This document shows positions 43,423 through 55,626 of a stretch of DNA of 64,000 bases, piece after piece. Position 1 is the stretch's first letter. The number at the start of each line of letters is the position of its first letter. Made by a program: the position numbers and the translations under genes. This DNA comes from Cystobacter fuscus (GTDB lineage Bacteria > Myxococcota > Myxococcia > Myxococcales > Myxococcaceae). The notes beneath the pieces are model-generated. The model saw nothing but the letters and a program-made list of their open reading frames with translations. It made no database searches and was not told the origin of the DNA. The DNA is taken from positions 2,046,001 through 2,110,000 of the forward strand of contig NZ_CP022098.1 of the NCBI RefSeq assembly GCF_002305875.1. The letters run 5' to 3'.

Positions 43423-45099
43423 GGGTCTTCGGTACGTCGAGTGGGCAGGACTGTCGACAAGAGGCCGTGCGCATGGGGAGGACATGGGGCTCAAGGGCGT
43501 GCGGAGCCGAGCGATGGCCATGGGATTCAAGTCCCCGCGAGAGTTCGAGGCATGAATGAGACAGGGGCACGACCTGGGGTGCCGAAAGCCGCAGCTGTGC
43601 ATGACAGAGCGCCTGGCTCCGCTGCCCTACTGGCCGGGTTGCAGTCGAATCTGTCGGCGCTGCGGGGCTCGGTCCCCAGCCGCCTGCTTCTACGGCGAGG
43701 GGCTATGCCGCTACTGGCAACGGCGGAGTGAACTCCATGCCCCCGCAGCACAGCAGTATCATCGCCCTGAATGCCTTGGGATTGCGGAAGCCATAGGCGC
43801 GGCGGCTGAGGGCTCGAATCTTGTTGTTGATTCCCTCCACCACTCCGTTGCTCAGTCCCGTCTCCACGTAGGCGAGAATGCCGTCCTTGTGCCGCTGGAC
43901 TGTCTTCGCCAGCTTCGCGAAGGGGGCGAGCCTGGAGTGGCTGGCCCATTGACACCACTTGTCCAGGTGCTCCGAGGCTCGCTTGGGCTGCACGTAGTCC
44001 ATGCCCCGTGCCAGGCTTTCCTTGAGCAGATAGGCCCGGTAGAGCGTCTGGTTCGTCTTCTTCAACTCGCTGAGCTTCTCTCCCTGGCGCACCGTCAGGT
44101 TCCACGGATTCTTCAGCAACGCCCAGCGGCTCTGTTTGAGCGCCTTTCCCTCCTGGCTCCCCGCCTGCTCGCGCACCTCTTGCCGGCGCACCGTATCCAG
44201 CGCTTCGTTCGCCAGCTTCTGCACGTGGAACCGGTCGAACACCTTGCGCACATGTGGGGCACGGTTGCCCACCGCCTTGCTGAAGGCCGCCGACAGGTCC
44301 ATCGTCGCGTGCGTCAACTCCTTCGTCCTCTCCTCTCCCAGCTCGTCGAAGAAGGCGTCCAGGGTCTCTTCGTTCTTCCCCTCTCCCACCCAGACGACTC
44401 GCGAGCGCAGGTGGTCCACCACCAGGCTCACGTACTTGTGCCCGGCTTTCCAGCCCAGCTCGTCCACTCCAATGATTTGCAACCCCTCCAGGCGGCCTGG
44501 CGACAGGCGCTCCTCGACAATGCGCTCGATGATGGTGCCCACCGTGCGCCAGTTGATGCCCAGCAGCCGGCAGATGGAGGACTTGTCCAGGCGTTGCGCC
44601 TGCCAGGCCACCAGCTCCTCGAAGGCCCGCGTGAAGCTCGAGTCGTGCGCCGCCCAGGCCACCCTCTCCACTCTCACCCCATGCTCGCGGCAGTGCACAC
44701 GGCGCGGGGCGTAATGCAGCCAGAAGATGGTTTGTCCCAGCGCCAGGTGCCGCCACAACCGCCCAGGGCTCGCGTCGTAGCCGGGGGCGGGCCGGCCGCA
44801 CACTCCGCAGCGAGGCTTGCGCTGGCGCGGGCGCACCTCCACCACCACTCCCTTGGCCTCCAGCCGGGCCCCTTGCACACTCAGCCCCTGGATGCGCAAC
44901 ACCCGCCCCAGCACCTCTCGCAGCCTTGGCCCCGCCACGCCCCGCCTCCCCCTCCAGCACCCCGGGGGCGGCACGTATTGCAACTCCGCGACCTGGTCTC
45001 TTCCCAGAGCGACAGCCTCTATCGGCTTCTCGCTCCCCATCGCTCATTGGAGACCCTCCCGTCCACGGCGGGAACGCCCATTTCGGCTACAGAAGATCC
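43423..45099. mobile_element. Complete ISL3-family insertion sequence, 1677 bp
   Basis: The ends are GGGTCTTCGGTA (43423-43434) and, inverted, GGATCTTCTGTA (45088-45099). They are flanked by the 8-bp target duplication GAAAATCC at 43415-43422 and 45100-45107, the size expected for ISL3. It contains one intact transposase gene and interrupts a toxin gene. Intact ends, duplication and ORF suggest recent insertion. Confidence 0.9.
43703..45040 (-). CDS. ISL3-family transposase
   Basis: A 445-residue protein. An N-terminal zinc-ribbon part (CGVCGRPAPGYDASP...RRVHCREHG) is followed by an HTH (CRLLGINWRTVGTIIERIV) and the DDE_Tnp_ISL3 catalytic domain: IIGVDELGW with the first Asp, ATMDLSAAF with the second Asp, and Glu in GLSNGVVEGINNKIR. 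All catalytic residues are present, so it is probably active. It fills most of the element. Confidence 0.93.
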   Translation of the reverse strand: MGSEKPIEAVALGRDQVAELQYVPPPGCWRGRRGVAGPRLREVLGRVLRIQGLSVQGARLEAKGVVVEVRPRQRKPRCGVCGRPAPGYDASPGRLWRHLALGQTIFWLHYAPRRVHCREHGVRVERVAWAAHDSSFTRAFEELVAWQAQRLDKSSICRLLGINWRTVGTIIERIVEERLSPGRLEGLQIIGVDELGWKAGHKYVSLVVDHLRSRVVWVGEGKNEETLDAFFDELGEERTKELTHATMDLSAAFSKAVGNRAPHVRKVFDRFHVQKLANEALDTVRRQEVREQAGSQEGKALKQSRWALLKNPWNLTVRQGEKLSELKKTNQTLYRAYLLKESLARGMDYVQPKRASEHLDKWCQWASHSRLAPFAKLAKTVQRHKDGILAYVETGLSNGVVEGINNKIRALSRRAYGFRNPKAFRAMILLCCGGMEFTPPLPVAA

Positions 45100-46391
45100 G
45101 AAAATCCTCCCTTTCTCGGCGGAAAAGATGAGTTGAAGGTCTTGACGTCCCACTTGGTTCCATCTCCGTCGATGAACTCCGCTTTCCCTGTGGGCTCTCG
45201 GATGACTGGGGACTTGAGCTTGCCGGCATCCTCAAGGTCGGCGGCTACTTCCGCCTCACGCATCGTCTTCGCCGTGATTTTCCCTCCTTGCGCCGGATCC
45301 GCGGCGAGCTTTTCCAAACGTGCTTTTCTCAGTTCCGCCGCATTCTTGGCCTGCTGCTGCTCCGTGTTTTTCTGTCGAGGTGTACCAGGTTCTTCGCGTC
45401 GCCCTCTCTGTTGTAGTATCTCTTTGAGTTTCGTCTTGAGATCGCTGAAGACCTTGCGGATCATACCTCCAGCTTTGGCCTGGACCCTTAGGATGGACCT
45501 TATCGTCAGTTCGATGCGTGCATGTACCGAACTGACGAAGCCTGGAATGTACTCGCTCAAGGTCTTGAGGTTGGCGGATGACGCAGCCAGAAGTTCATTC
45601 AGTCGCTGGATGCATTGTTCACAGATTTCATCCAGTGTCGAGCCTTCGAGTTTCTTGAGCCATTTGTATCCATTCCCCTTGGCAAAGAAGTTGAAGACCT
45701 TGAGCAAGTCACTCAGGGACACCCTGCGGGCGCCCAACCAGATCGCCTTGCAGACCCCCTTCAGTAAAGAGCCTAGGACGGGGATGATACCGATGAGTGT
45801 CAGGGTGAGTGCGGCCCATGCGGCATGGTTGTCGTATTCTTCATCCCAAATGAGGACTTTCAGGTTGGCGGTCAGGTCCCGGATGTCCGAGGCCTGATCG
45901 ACGACGGGAATCATCGTGATGATGGTGTTCGCGATGATTTGTCCAATCGAGGGATCTTCATTGAAATCTCCCTGGATGACACCCCAGACCCAAGCGCCAG
46001 AGTCAGCCAACATCTGCTTGGTTCTATCCATCCATCCGGGAACGGCCTTCTGGCCATGATGCTGTGGCTGCGTCTTGAATTGGATGATGTCTGGATCGTC
46101 GTGAAAAGCGTACGTGACTTGAGTCACTCCCGAAGGTAACGGGACGTGTGCCTGGCCACGTTCATCGAGAGTCCCCGTTGAGCAAAAGCCGCTATGTGCG
46201 TCCTTGACGGTGTACTTTGCTCCGGCAACAGGAGTTGCATCCGCGTACAGATATTCCAGCTCTATCCAATTGCGAGGACAGTGGGCGATGGGGTTTCCCT
46301 GAAATGCGCGTAACTGCTTTTCTGTGATCTGGAATGTTCCCATGGGCGAGATGATTTCCACCGCCGAAGTTCTTGATGTGGATGCTCTCAT
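45100..46391 (-). pseudogene. Polymorphic toxin, N-terminal and middle part (interrupted by ISL3)
   Basis: About 430 residues remain before the insertion. The start ATG at 46391 is a choice; ATG 46346 and a TTG at 46454 are alternatives. An Ig-like N-terminal part (NWIELEYLYADATPVAGAKY...) is followed by a hydrophobic pre-toxin region (WAALTLTLIGIIPVLGSLLK), helical linkers, then the toxin start IDGDGTKWDVKTFNS. The frame leaves coding sense at the insertion and stops shortly after. The layout fits secretion-system or contact-delivered toxins. The likely intact length is about 480 residues. Confidence 0.8.
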
Positions 46392-46507
46392 GCTCCCTGT
46401 GGGCGTACTGGGACAGCGCGGAAGATTCAGTGAAGGATGTTGTTTTTTGGGCAATGTAGGACAATGGGTTCTGTATCTGCGCTGATGTTCAGGCGTGGTG
46501 GCCTCTC

Positions 46508-47522
46508 GAGGCGGGGTGACCGTCCGGAGCCGTAAGCTCTCCGGCCCTTCGGGACACTCGGCCCGGGTCCTTGGGACGCCTACCGTGACACTTCATGGAT
46601 GGTTCCCCAGCTCCCCTCGAGGACGATGCCTCGCGGCTCGATCGTCTCCTGGCGCATGAAGGGCAATACCTGGACGAGGCTCGCCGCCTGGCGCAGCGGG
46701 ACCCTTCCTCGGACGGAGCCTCGGCCCCCGCGGATCCCGGCATCACCGCTCCACGGCGTGACCTGTGCGGGCTCGCCTTGTCCGGAGGCGGCATCCGCAG
46801 CGCGACCTTCAACCTGGGTCTGCTTCAATGCCTGCAACAAATGGGACTGCTGGAGATGTTCGACTACGTCTCCACCGTCTCGGGCGGAGGGTACATCGGG
46901 GGCTTCTGGACGGCGTGGCGTCACTACCACCTGAAGGAGCCCTCCGCCGGGAACACGGTCGCGCTCTTCCCCATGAGCCAGGAGCAGGGCGCTCGCGGAG
47001 CACGCTTCGCGGAGGTGCGTCACCTGCGAGAGTTCAGCAACTTCCTGAACCCCCGGTTGGGGCTGCTGAGTCTCGACACGGGCCGGATGTTCGTCGCGGC
47101 CCTGAGCGCCGTCCTTCCCTCCCTCCTCGCGGCGTTCTCCTTCCTCGTCCTGGTGCTGCTGCTCTGGCTGCTGCTCGCCTGGCTGTTGCTGCTCGGCTGG
47201 GAGGGCTCGCCTCCGTGGGTGGCGCGGGCCGTCTCGTATGCCCTGATGATCGGAGTCACTTGTGGGGCGCTGTTCACCTGGGAGCTGCTCCTGTTCCGGC
47301 AGGACAACCGGGTGAGGCTCAACCGCGGCCGCCCGGGCGCGAATCCCGACGAGGAGGTCCAGGAGCGCGAGGGCCGCAGGTTCGGCTACTACCTCAACGC
47401 CTCGGTGTTGGCGGTGGGCACCGTGCTCTTCTTCTGGCAATGGCTCGTCCACGCCCACCCCGCGAACGCTCAGGCCTTCCACTCCGTGTGGTGGCCCGTC
47501 ACGGAGGACGCTCCTCCCTGGC
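46508..47522. repeat. Direct duplication of the patatin gene front (1015 bp)
   Basis: Matches 48996-50010 with only scattered base changes. It includes about 88 bp upstream of the start codon, so the promoter was copied too. The copy ends at a REP-like motif (47530-47545). Confidence 0.9.
46595..47520 (+). pseudogene. Truncated patatin-like phospholipase copy
   Basis: The first 309 codons of the patatin gene found intact at 49083. It keeps the oxyanion glycines SGGGIRSA and Ser in TVSGGGYIGG plus two membrane spans, but lacks the catalytic Asp domain. Translation runs on to a stop at 47569. It is not expected to be an active lipase. Confidence 0.85.
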
Positions 47523-48007
47523 CAGAAATGGTGTCAGACGATTCGTCGCTTCTCGGGCTGCGGCGCTGAGGGATCGCGTCGCAGTGCAGCCTCGCCTCGC
47601 CGCGTACCTGCGCTCCGAACGTCGCCTGCCCTTCAACGAGCACGGCATCTTTCGCCATTACCCGGAGCAGCCGGCCGCAAGTGGTCCGCCCGGAGGCGGT
47701 TCCGGGCCACTCGCCTGACACTCCAGTGGCTATACGCTGGGCACCGGGATGGCTCGGCAGTGGCCGCTCCATCCCCGGCACCGCGGCGCCTCCCACCTCG
47801 CGCCGGCGCGCGGCCTCTTCGCTCCGGCGGTGCAGGCCTTTCAGCGTCTTCCTCTGCACCATCAGGTGGGGAGGGTGATGAGGCTGGGGCTGAAAGGCCC
47901 CGCCTGCCGCGGGCTCATGCGGATGCGCACGAGCAGGCGGATCCCCTGAGGTACTGGTAATGTCGAATGGGGCCCTTGTGCGGGGGGCCACCTCCAGGAG
48001 TCGTTGT
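47521..48007. other. Gap between patatin copy and SitA-like toxin
   Basis: The REP-like GGTGTCAGACGATTCG lies at 47530-47545. A short forward frame (RRLPFNEHGIFRHYPEQP) ends at 47717 and looks like the end of a lost gene I cannot name. The toxin promoter should be within about 47900-48000. Confidence 0.4.
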
Positions 48008-48507
48008 ATGCTATGTCGGCTGGCGCTGCTGTCCTTCCTGTTTCTTGTGGGGTGTAGCGGCGCCACGCAAGCAGTCCGCCCCGCCCCCCTCCAGCAGAGG
48101 TTCTGCGTCTACGTACCGCACCGTGAGGCCTCGGTTGCACGGGCTGAAGGCGACGGCGGCCAGGCCGCCGTGCTTGCGCCGGGGGGGCGGGCAGTGGGTT
48201 CACCCGCAGTGCCGCTCACCCCACCTCCGCCCCCGTCGCCGCTGCGAGGGGTTGCTGGCTTGACGTGTTCGACGTCGGAGCCGCCATCAACTATGAGCAG
48301 AGGTATGATGATCCACCCTATTGGCGGATCCGAGGAAGAGAGCAGCAGTTGATCGATTTCCATGGAGGCGCCCAATCCGACACCGGCAAGCCCTATCGAA
48401 CCGAGAATGTCGTGCGCGCCGTGGCGAAAGACAACCCGCGGAGCCAACGATTCCACGACGCCGCCACCATGCGCTGGGGTCAACTCCACCCCTACACAGG
48501 ACACTAA
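48008..48507 (+). pseudogene. SitA-like lipoprotein toxin, frameshifted at a G7 tract
   Basis: AGGAG lies 6 nt before ATG. The start MLCRLALLSFLFLVGCSG is a lipoprotein signal (LVGC). The frame is lost after the run of seven G at 48181-48187. One more G would continue without a stop into GCWLDVFDVGAAINYEQRYD and then RGREQQLIDFHGGAQSDTGK and NPRSQRFHDAATMRWGQLHP, a toxin C-terminal domain. SitA toxins of Myxococcus are such lipoproteins, passed by outer-membrane exchange. The break may be a mutation, a phase switch or a base-calling error. Confidence 0.7.
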
Positions 48508-48510
48508 GGG

Positions 48511-48981
48511 ATGAAATCCAAGTACAAACCAGGGTCGTTCTTGAGGATTCCGTTGCCTGATGGTTCATTCGGCCATGCGAGGACGCTCGATCCACCGTTC
48601 GATGCCTTCTACGACTACAGAACCACCACTCCAGAGTCGGATCTGGGCAGAATCGCATCAAAGCCAATCCTCTTCAGGATAGTCGTTCGCAGCCCCTACC
48701 CGGACTCATGGGCGTTCATCGGGTGGAGAGCGCTTGAAGAGCGTTTCACTCAACCTATCGTCCAATACAGGCAAGAAGTGGGACCCTTCGGCCGCTGCAC
48801 GATTTTCGACACCCTCGGCAATGTGAGAGATGCGGAGCCTCACGAGTGCATAGGGCTTGAGCCCTCGGCGGTTTGGGATCCACATGGAGTCGAGAAGCGC
48901 TTGCTGGATGCGTTCATGGAGCGGCCCAACGCCGCGTTGGAGCGGATGAAAGCAGAGCTGCGAGACAGGATGCTGAAATGA
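48511..48981 (+). CDS. Imm26-like immunity protein
   Basis: A 156-residue protein starting 3 bp after the toxin stop. KPGSFLRIPLPDGSFGHART and the following DAFYDYRTT are the start of Imm26-type immunity proteins; SWAFIGWRALEE follows later. No signal peptide, so it acts in the cytoplasm. It should protect against the SitA-like toxin just upstream. It is intact although the toxin frame is broken. Confidence 0.75.
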   Translation: MKSKYKPGSFLRIPLPDGSFGHARTLDPPFDAFYDYRTTTPESDLGRIASKPILFRIVVRSPYPDSWAFIGWRALEERFTQPIVQYRQEVGPFGRCTIFDTLGNVRDAEPHECIGLEPSAVWDPHGVEKRLLDAFMERPNAALERMKAELRDRMLK

Positions 48982-49082
48982 CGGCCTCAGACGCTGAGGC
49001 GGGGTGACCGTCCGGAGCCGTAAGCTCTCCGGCCCTTCGGGACACTCGGCCCGGGTCCTTGGGACGCCTACCGTGACACTTC

Positions 49083-52000
49083 ATGGATGGTTCCCCAGCT
49101 CCCCTCGAGGACGATGCCTCGCGGCTCGACCGTCTCCTGGCGCATGAAGGGCAATACCTGGACGAGGCTCGCCGCCTGGCGCAGCGGGACCCTTCCTCGG
49201 ACGGAGCCCCGGCCCCCGCGGAGCCCGACATCACCGCTCCACGGCGTGACCTGTGCGGGCTCGCCTTGTCCGGAGGCGGCATCCGCAGCGCGACCTTCAA
49301 CCTGGGTCTGTTGCAATGCCTGCAACAAATGGGACTGCTGGAGATGTTCGACTACGTCTCCACCGTCTCGGGCGGAGGGTACATCGGGGGCTTCTGGACG
49401 GCGTGGCGTCACTACCACCTGAAGGAGCCCTCCGCCGGGAACACGGTCGCGCTCTTCCCCATGAGCCAGGAGCAGGGCGCTCGCGGAGCACGCTTCGCGG
49501 AGGTGCGTCACCTGCGGGAGTTCAGCAACTTCCTGAACCCCCGGTTGGGGCTGCTGAGTCTCGACACGGGCCGGATGTTCGTCGCGGCCCTGAGCGCCGT
49601 CCTTCCCTCCCTCCTCGCGGCGTTCTCCTTCCTCGTCCTGGTGCTGCTGCTCTGGCTGCTGCTCGCCTGGCTGTTGCTGCTCGGCTGGGAGGGCTCGCCT
49701 CCGTGGGTGGCGCGGGCCGTCTCGTATGCCCTGATGATCGGAGTCACCTGTGGGGCGCTGTTCACCTGGGAACTGCTCCTGTTCCGGCAGGACAACCGGG
49801 TGAGGCTCAACCGCGGCCGCCCGGGCGCGAATCCCGACGAGGAGGTCCAGGAGCGCGAGGGCCGCAGGTTCGGCTACTACCTCAACGCCTCGGTGTTGGC
49901 GGTGGGCACCGTGCTCTTCTTCTGGCAATGGCTCGTCCACGCCCACCCCGCGAACGCTCAGGCCTTCCACTCCGTGTGGTGGCCCGTCACGGAGGACGCT
50001 CCTCCCTGGCGGGAGCGGCTCCATGTGTTCGACCCCGCCATCGCCTGGGTGGGGGCGGCCGGCGCCCTCGTGCTGCTGCGATGGCTGAGCTCCCGGTTCG
50101 CCACGGCCTGGATGCAGCGGACGGAGCGGGCCGCGATGAGCCGGGTCATCAGCCGGCTGCTGCTCCTGGCGAGCTTCTGGTCGGTCCTCTCGTGCTTCTG
50201 GCTGGCCGGGATGTTCTTCCTGACGTCGAACCTGATGGAGATCTACTCCCTGTTGCAGACGGGAGTGGTGGCCACCGTGATGGTGCTCTCGGCCGCCTTC
50301 GCCAGGCTGCAACAGCTCTTCAGTCGCCGGGCGACCCGGCCGGTCAGCCCCACCGCGAGCAGTCGCCTCCGCTCGTACCTGCCCCAGCTCCTGGCGTACA
50401 CCGTCCTGGCGTTGAGCTTCCTCGGCGCGGTGATGCTCGTGCTCCGGGCGATGAACCAGGCGTGGTTGCCCCATCTCGTGGGGACAGTCATTGCCCTGAC
50501 CGGGCTCACCCTGCTGCTCTTCGATGCCAACTCCGTGGGGCTGCACGCCTTCTACCGGGACCGCATCGCGCGCACCTTCATCGGCGCGGCCCATGGGCAG
50601 GGACCCGGTCAGACCGAGCTCCACTCCCTGGATGACTTCTCGCTCGATCGACTCAAGCCCCAGCCCGGGCCGCTCCACCTCATCTGCTGCGCGGCCAATG
50701 ATCTCGCGTCGATAGATCCCATGGCCAATCTCTACCGGGGCGCGGACAGCGCGGTGCTCTCGAGCGTGGGCTTCTCGGTGGGCCCCGAATGGAAGAGCTG
50801 GGAGAAGATCCGCCAGGAAGGTGGTACCGCGCCCACGCTCGCCTCGGCCATGACCGCCTCCGCGGCGGCCTTCAATTCCCACATGGGCTCCATGTCCATG
50901 CGGCTGGGTCCGGCCGTCACCTTCCTCATGACCGCCTTCAACCTCCGGTTGGGGCTGTGGTGGCCCCACCCGACCCGGGCCCGGCGGCGTTGGTACGAGC
51001 GGCTGTGTGTCGGGCTTCCCTTCTACAAGGAGCTGCTGGGTCGCTCGCGCGCCAAGGGTCGCGACGTGCTGCTCTCGGATGGTGCCCACTTCGAGAACCT
51101 GGCGCTCTACGAGCTGGTCCGCCGCAGGTGCCGGTTCATCATCGTCTCCGATTGCGGCATGGACGCGGACACCTCGTTCGATGACTTCGCCAACGTCGTG
51201 CGGCGCGTCCGCGAGGATTTCGGGGTGGAGCTGCGCATCGATTTGTCCCCCCTGCGTCCGGACGGCGACACGGGCCTGTCGCGTCGCACCGTCGTCGCCG
51301 GGGACCTCGAGTACCCGGATGGCAGCAGCGGGGTGTTGCTGCTGATCAAGCCCTCGTTGCAGGGCAACGAGCCGCCGGACATCCTGCAATACAAGACACG
51401 CAACACGGCCTTCCCGCACGAGACGACCGGGGACCAGTTCTACGACGAGGCCCAGTGGGAGGCGTACCGCCGGCTGGGTGAACACACCGCGCTCACGATC
51501 TTCCGGTCCGTTCGCGGAGAGAGCGAGTCGGGGCGGATGCTCGCGACCGCGAGGCTCTTCGCCCGCGTGCGCAACGAATGGCTGCCCGTACCCTCCGGCT
51601 ACGAGGAGCGCTTCCCGCGCTTCGTGGAGCGGGCCACCGCGTTGGATCAACTGCTGGAAGGCGCGGGTGCCCGGAAGCTGTTCCGGGAGATCTTCAAGGA
51701 GATCACCGAGCTGGATCGTCAGGCCAAGACGAGCCCCCCACCGCAGGTCTCCGACGCGCACTCCCTGGTGATCGAGGCTGGTTCGAAGCCCACGCCCCAG
51801 GAGCTGACCGACGCGCTCCACATGATCCGGCGCGCGCTGCTCTTCATGGAGGAGGTCTTCCTCACCGAGCAGTTGGCCGCCCATTACAACCACCCGGCCT
51901 ACCGGGGCGTCGTGAACTACTTCGCGCGCTGGGGCTATGCGCCGCTCTTGCGGACGTGGTGGCCCCTGCTCAAGACACTGCACTCCCCTCGCTTCACCCA

Positions 52001-52703
52001 TTTCCTCGAGGAGCGCTTCAGCCTGCCCACCGTGGAGCACAAGGATGTCGGGCAGCTCGGCGGCAGGGAGGAGGGCTTCGCGATGTCCTGCTGGGTGGCG
52101 CAGGGAGGACGCAAGCCCAGGCCCCATGAGCACCTGCTCTCGTACATCCTCCATCTGCCCCACGGGGGACGCCCCGAGTACCCCATCCAGGCCGCGCAGC
52201 TCATCGTGCGCACCCACCAGGACCGCGAGGGCGAGGCGCGGCCGCTGCTCTGGTCCGGGGGTGGGAAACCCGAGAGGCGGGTGGTGCTGTGGCAGGGCGA
52301 TGACTTCTACGTGCCACCCGGGTTGTGGGGCGCGGGCATCGGCGAGGACTTCTTGCGGTTGATCACCGAGGACCCGCTCATGCCGGGCATCGTGGAGCCG
52401 GGGAGCGTGCTGGCGGTGCGGCTCCAGGTGGATCGCGAGGCCTCGGCCGCCCGGCGCAAGCGGTGGGCGGATGAGCTTCACCTCTACCACGCGGAAGGGT
52501 TCACGCAGCCCGACCCCGCGCTGAAGCAGTGGCTCGCCGACCTGGAGCCGGAGCTCGACCAGGATGCCGCCATGCCGTGGGCCAAGAAGAAGAGCGAGTA
52601 CTGGAAGTCGCTCTGGTTGACGCGGCTCTACCAGCCCACCCCGGAGGCCACGGCGCGGCGCGAGGAGTCGTTCGAGGCGGAGTCCACGCCGGGTTTGCAC
52701 TGA
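49083..52703 (+). CDS. Large patatin-like phospholipase, membrane-bound
   Basis: A 1206-residue protein. Residues 57-105 contain the oxyanion loop SGGGIRSATFNLG and the nucleophile Ser96 in TVSGGGYIGG. Several membrane spans follow (LLWLLLAWLLLLGW at about 190-203; VVATVMVLSAAFA; LLAYTVLALSFLGAVML). The catalytic Asp is in VLLSDGAHFENLALYEL near 665. A large C-terminal part includes a helical region and a beta domain. It likely hydrolyses phospholipid acyl esters at the inner membrane. It is much longer than simple patatins, a form I know from myxobacteria. The front is duplicated 2.5 kb upstream. Confidence 0.82.
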   Translation: MDGSPAPLEDDASRLDRLLAHEGQYLDEARRLAQRDPSSDGAPAPAEPDITAPRRDLCGLALSGGGIRSATFNLGLLQCLQQMGLLEMFDYVSTVSGGGYIGGFWTAWRHYHLKEPSAGNTVALFPMSQEQGARGARFAEVRHLREFSNFLNPRLGLLSLDTGRMFVAALSAVLPSLLAAFSFLVLVLLLWLLLAWLLLLGWEGSPPWVARAVSYALMIGVTCGALFTWELLLFRQDNRVRLNRGRPGANPDEEVQEREGRRFGYYLNASVLAVGTVLFFWQWLVHAHPANAQAFHSVWWPVTEDAPPWRERLHVFDPAIAWVGAAGALVLLRWLSSRFATAWMQRTERAAMSRVISRLLLLASFWSVLSCFWLAGMFFLTSNLMEIYSLLQTGVVATVMVLSAAFARLQQLFSRRATRPVSPTASSRLRSYLPQLLAYTVLALSFLGAVMLVLRAMNQAWLPHLVGTVIALTGLTLLLFDANSVGLHAFYRDRIARTFIGAAHGQGPGQTELHSLDDFSLDRLKPQPGPLHLICCAANDLASIDPMANLYRGADSAVLSSVGFSVGPEWKSWEKIRQEGGTAPTLASAMTASAAAFNSHMGSMSMRLGPAVTFLMTAFNLRLGLWWPHPTRARRRWYERLCVGLPFYKELLGRSRAKGRDVLLSDGAHFENLALYELVRRRCRFIIVSDCGMDADTSFDDFANVVRRVREDFGVELRIDLSPLRPDGDTGLSRRTVVAGDLEYPDGSSGVLLLIKPSLQGNEPPDILQYKTRNTAFPHETTGDQFYDEAQWEAYRRLGEHTALTIFRSVRGESESGRMLATARLFARVRNEWLPVPSGYEERFPRFVERATALDQLLEGAGARKLFREIFKEITELDRQAKTSPPPQVSDAHSLVIEAGSKPTPQELTDALHMIRRALLFMEEVFLTEQLAAHYNHPAYRGVVNYFARWGYAPLLRTWWPLLKTLHSPRFTHFLEERFSLPTVEHKDVGQLGGREEGFAMSCWVAQGGRKPRPHEHLLSYILHLPHGGRPEYPIQAAQLIVRTHQDREGEARPLLWSGGGKPERRVVLWQGDDFYVPPGLWGAGIGEDFLRLITEDPLMPGIVEPGSVLAVRLQVDREASAARRKRWADELHLYHAEGFTQPDPALKQWLADLEPELDQDAAMPWAKKKSEYWKSLWLTRLYQPTPEATARREESFEAESTPGLH

Positions 52704-53035
52704 GGGCGGCGCTCGATGCGGCACTCCTTCACGCCGCGGCCCTCGACGGCCGTCACCTCGTGGTGGGCCGCTCCGCCATGCGCGGCGGAATGATTGACCC
52801 CCAGCACAATCGCCAGAGGGCCATGTCAGACAATGTGGAGGGTAGGTGAAACGGCGAGCGGTCGGCCGCCTGATCGTGGAAAACGATATCTCTCGTGCCA
52901 GAGACCGATGGACCCACGTTTCATCACTTGTCGTTGATTCCGGAATGCAACAGCGCGGGCCGCCGGGCTCACGCCCTCCGTGATCCCTCGTGAGACATTG
53001 AGTAGCAATCACTGGGCTTGCCCTCGGGGGGGAGC
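52704..53035. other. Intergenic region before the YfiR operon
   Basis: No gene is supported in the 332 bp. It should hold the terminator of the patatin gene and the promoter of the following operon, but no clear boxes can be named. Confidence 0.45.
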
Positions 53036-53679
53036 ATGCATCGCGAGTGGGAGTCATCGGGCACGAAGTCTGGGATGGGCCGCCGCCGGAGCAGCCCCGG
53101 CGCGTGGCTGACGGCCCTGGGGCTGATGTTCGTGCTGCTCTTCAGCCAGGCCCCGCGCGCGGAGGGACTGCCGCCCAACCTGCGCGCCTCGCTGCTGGTG
53201 CGAATCCTCGCCTATGACCGGCGGATGGGGGTGCGGCCTCCGCCCCTGACCATCGCCGTCCTCTATCGCGAGGGCAATGCGGATTCGGAAGGCCAGGGCC
53301 AGGAGTTCACCCGTGCACTGGAGCTGGCCTCACGGGGCAGGAGTGTGTTGGGCCGGCCGGTGCGGATCGTCCGCGTGGGCTTCCGTGATCCGACGCAACT
53401 GAGGGATGACCTGTCCCAGGCACGCGTGGTGGCGCTCTACGCGTGCGAGGGACTCGAGGCCGACACGACGAGCATCGCCCGGGTGACGCGGCAGTTGTCC
53501 ATCCTCTCCTTCGCCGGCAGCAGGACCGAGCTGGAGCAGGGTCTGGCCATCGGGCTCGGCCGGCAGGGCAACTCGCCCATCATCCTCATCCAGCTCGCGG
53601 CGGCTCGCGCGGAGGGCGCGGACCTCGATGCCGGACTGCTCAGCCTCTCCCAACTCGTCGAACCCGCCCGGAGCACACC

Positions 53680-53683
<4 letters not shown>
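53036..53683 (+). CDS. YfiR-family (DUF4154) periplasmic protein
   Basis: A 215-residue protein; an internal ATG at 53075 is an alternative start. A signal sequence (WLTALGLMFVLLFSQAPRAEG) leads to a mature part with RASLLVRILAYDRRM...TIAVLYREGNADS, VVALYACEGL and ILSFAGSRTELEQGLAIGLG, as in DUF4154/YfiR proteins, which sense periplasmic conditions and control a partner membrane protein. Its stop overlaps the kinase start (ATGA), so it very likely regulates that kinase. Confidence 0.82.
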
Positions 53684-55620
<1,937 letters not shown>

Positions 55621-55626
55621 ACCCCC

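Noticed and set aside
46595..47569. Functional short patatin
   Set aside because: It is an exact front copy of the 49083 gene without the catalytic Asp region and ends in unrelated sequence.
49068..53057. 1329-codon minus-strand frame opposite the patatin gene
   Set aside because: Shadow of the patatin gene with no domain pattern; same for the 1131-codon frame at 53437-56832 opposite the kinase and TonB receptor.
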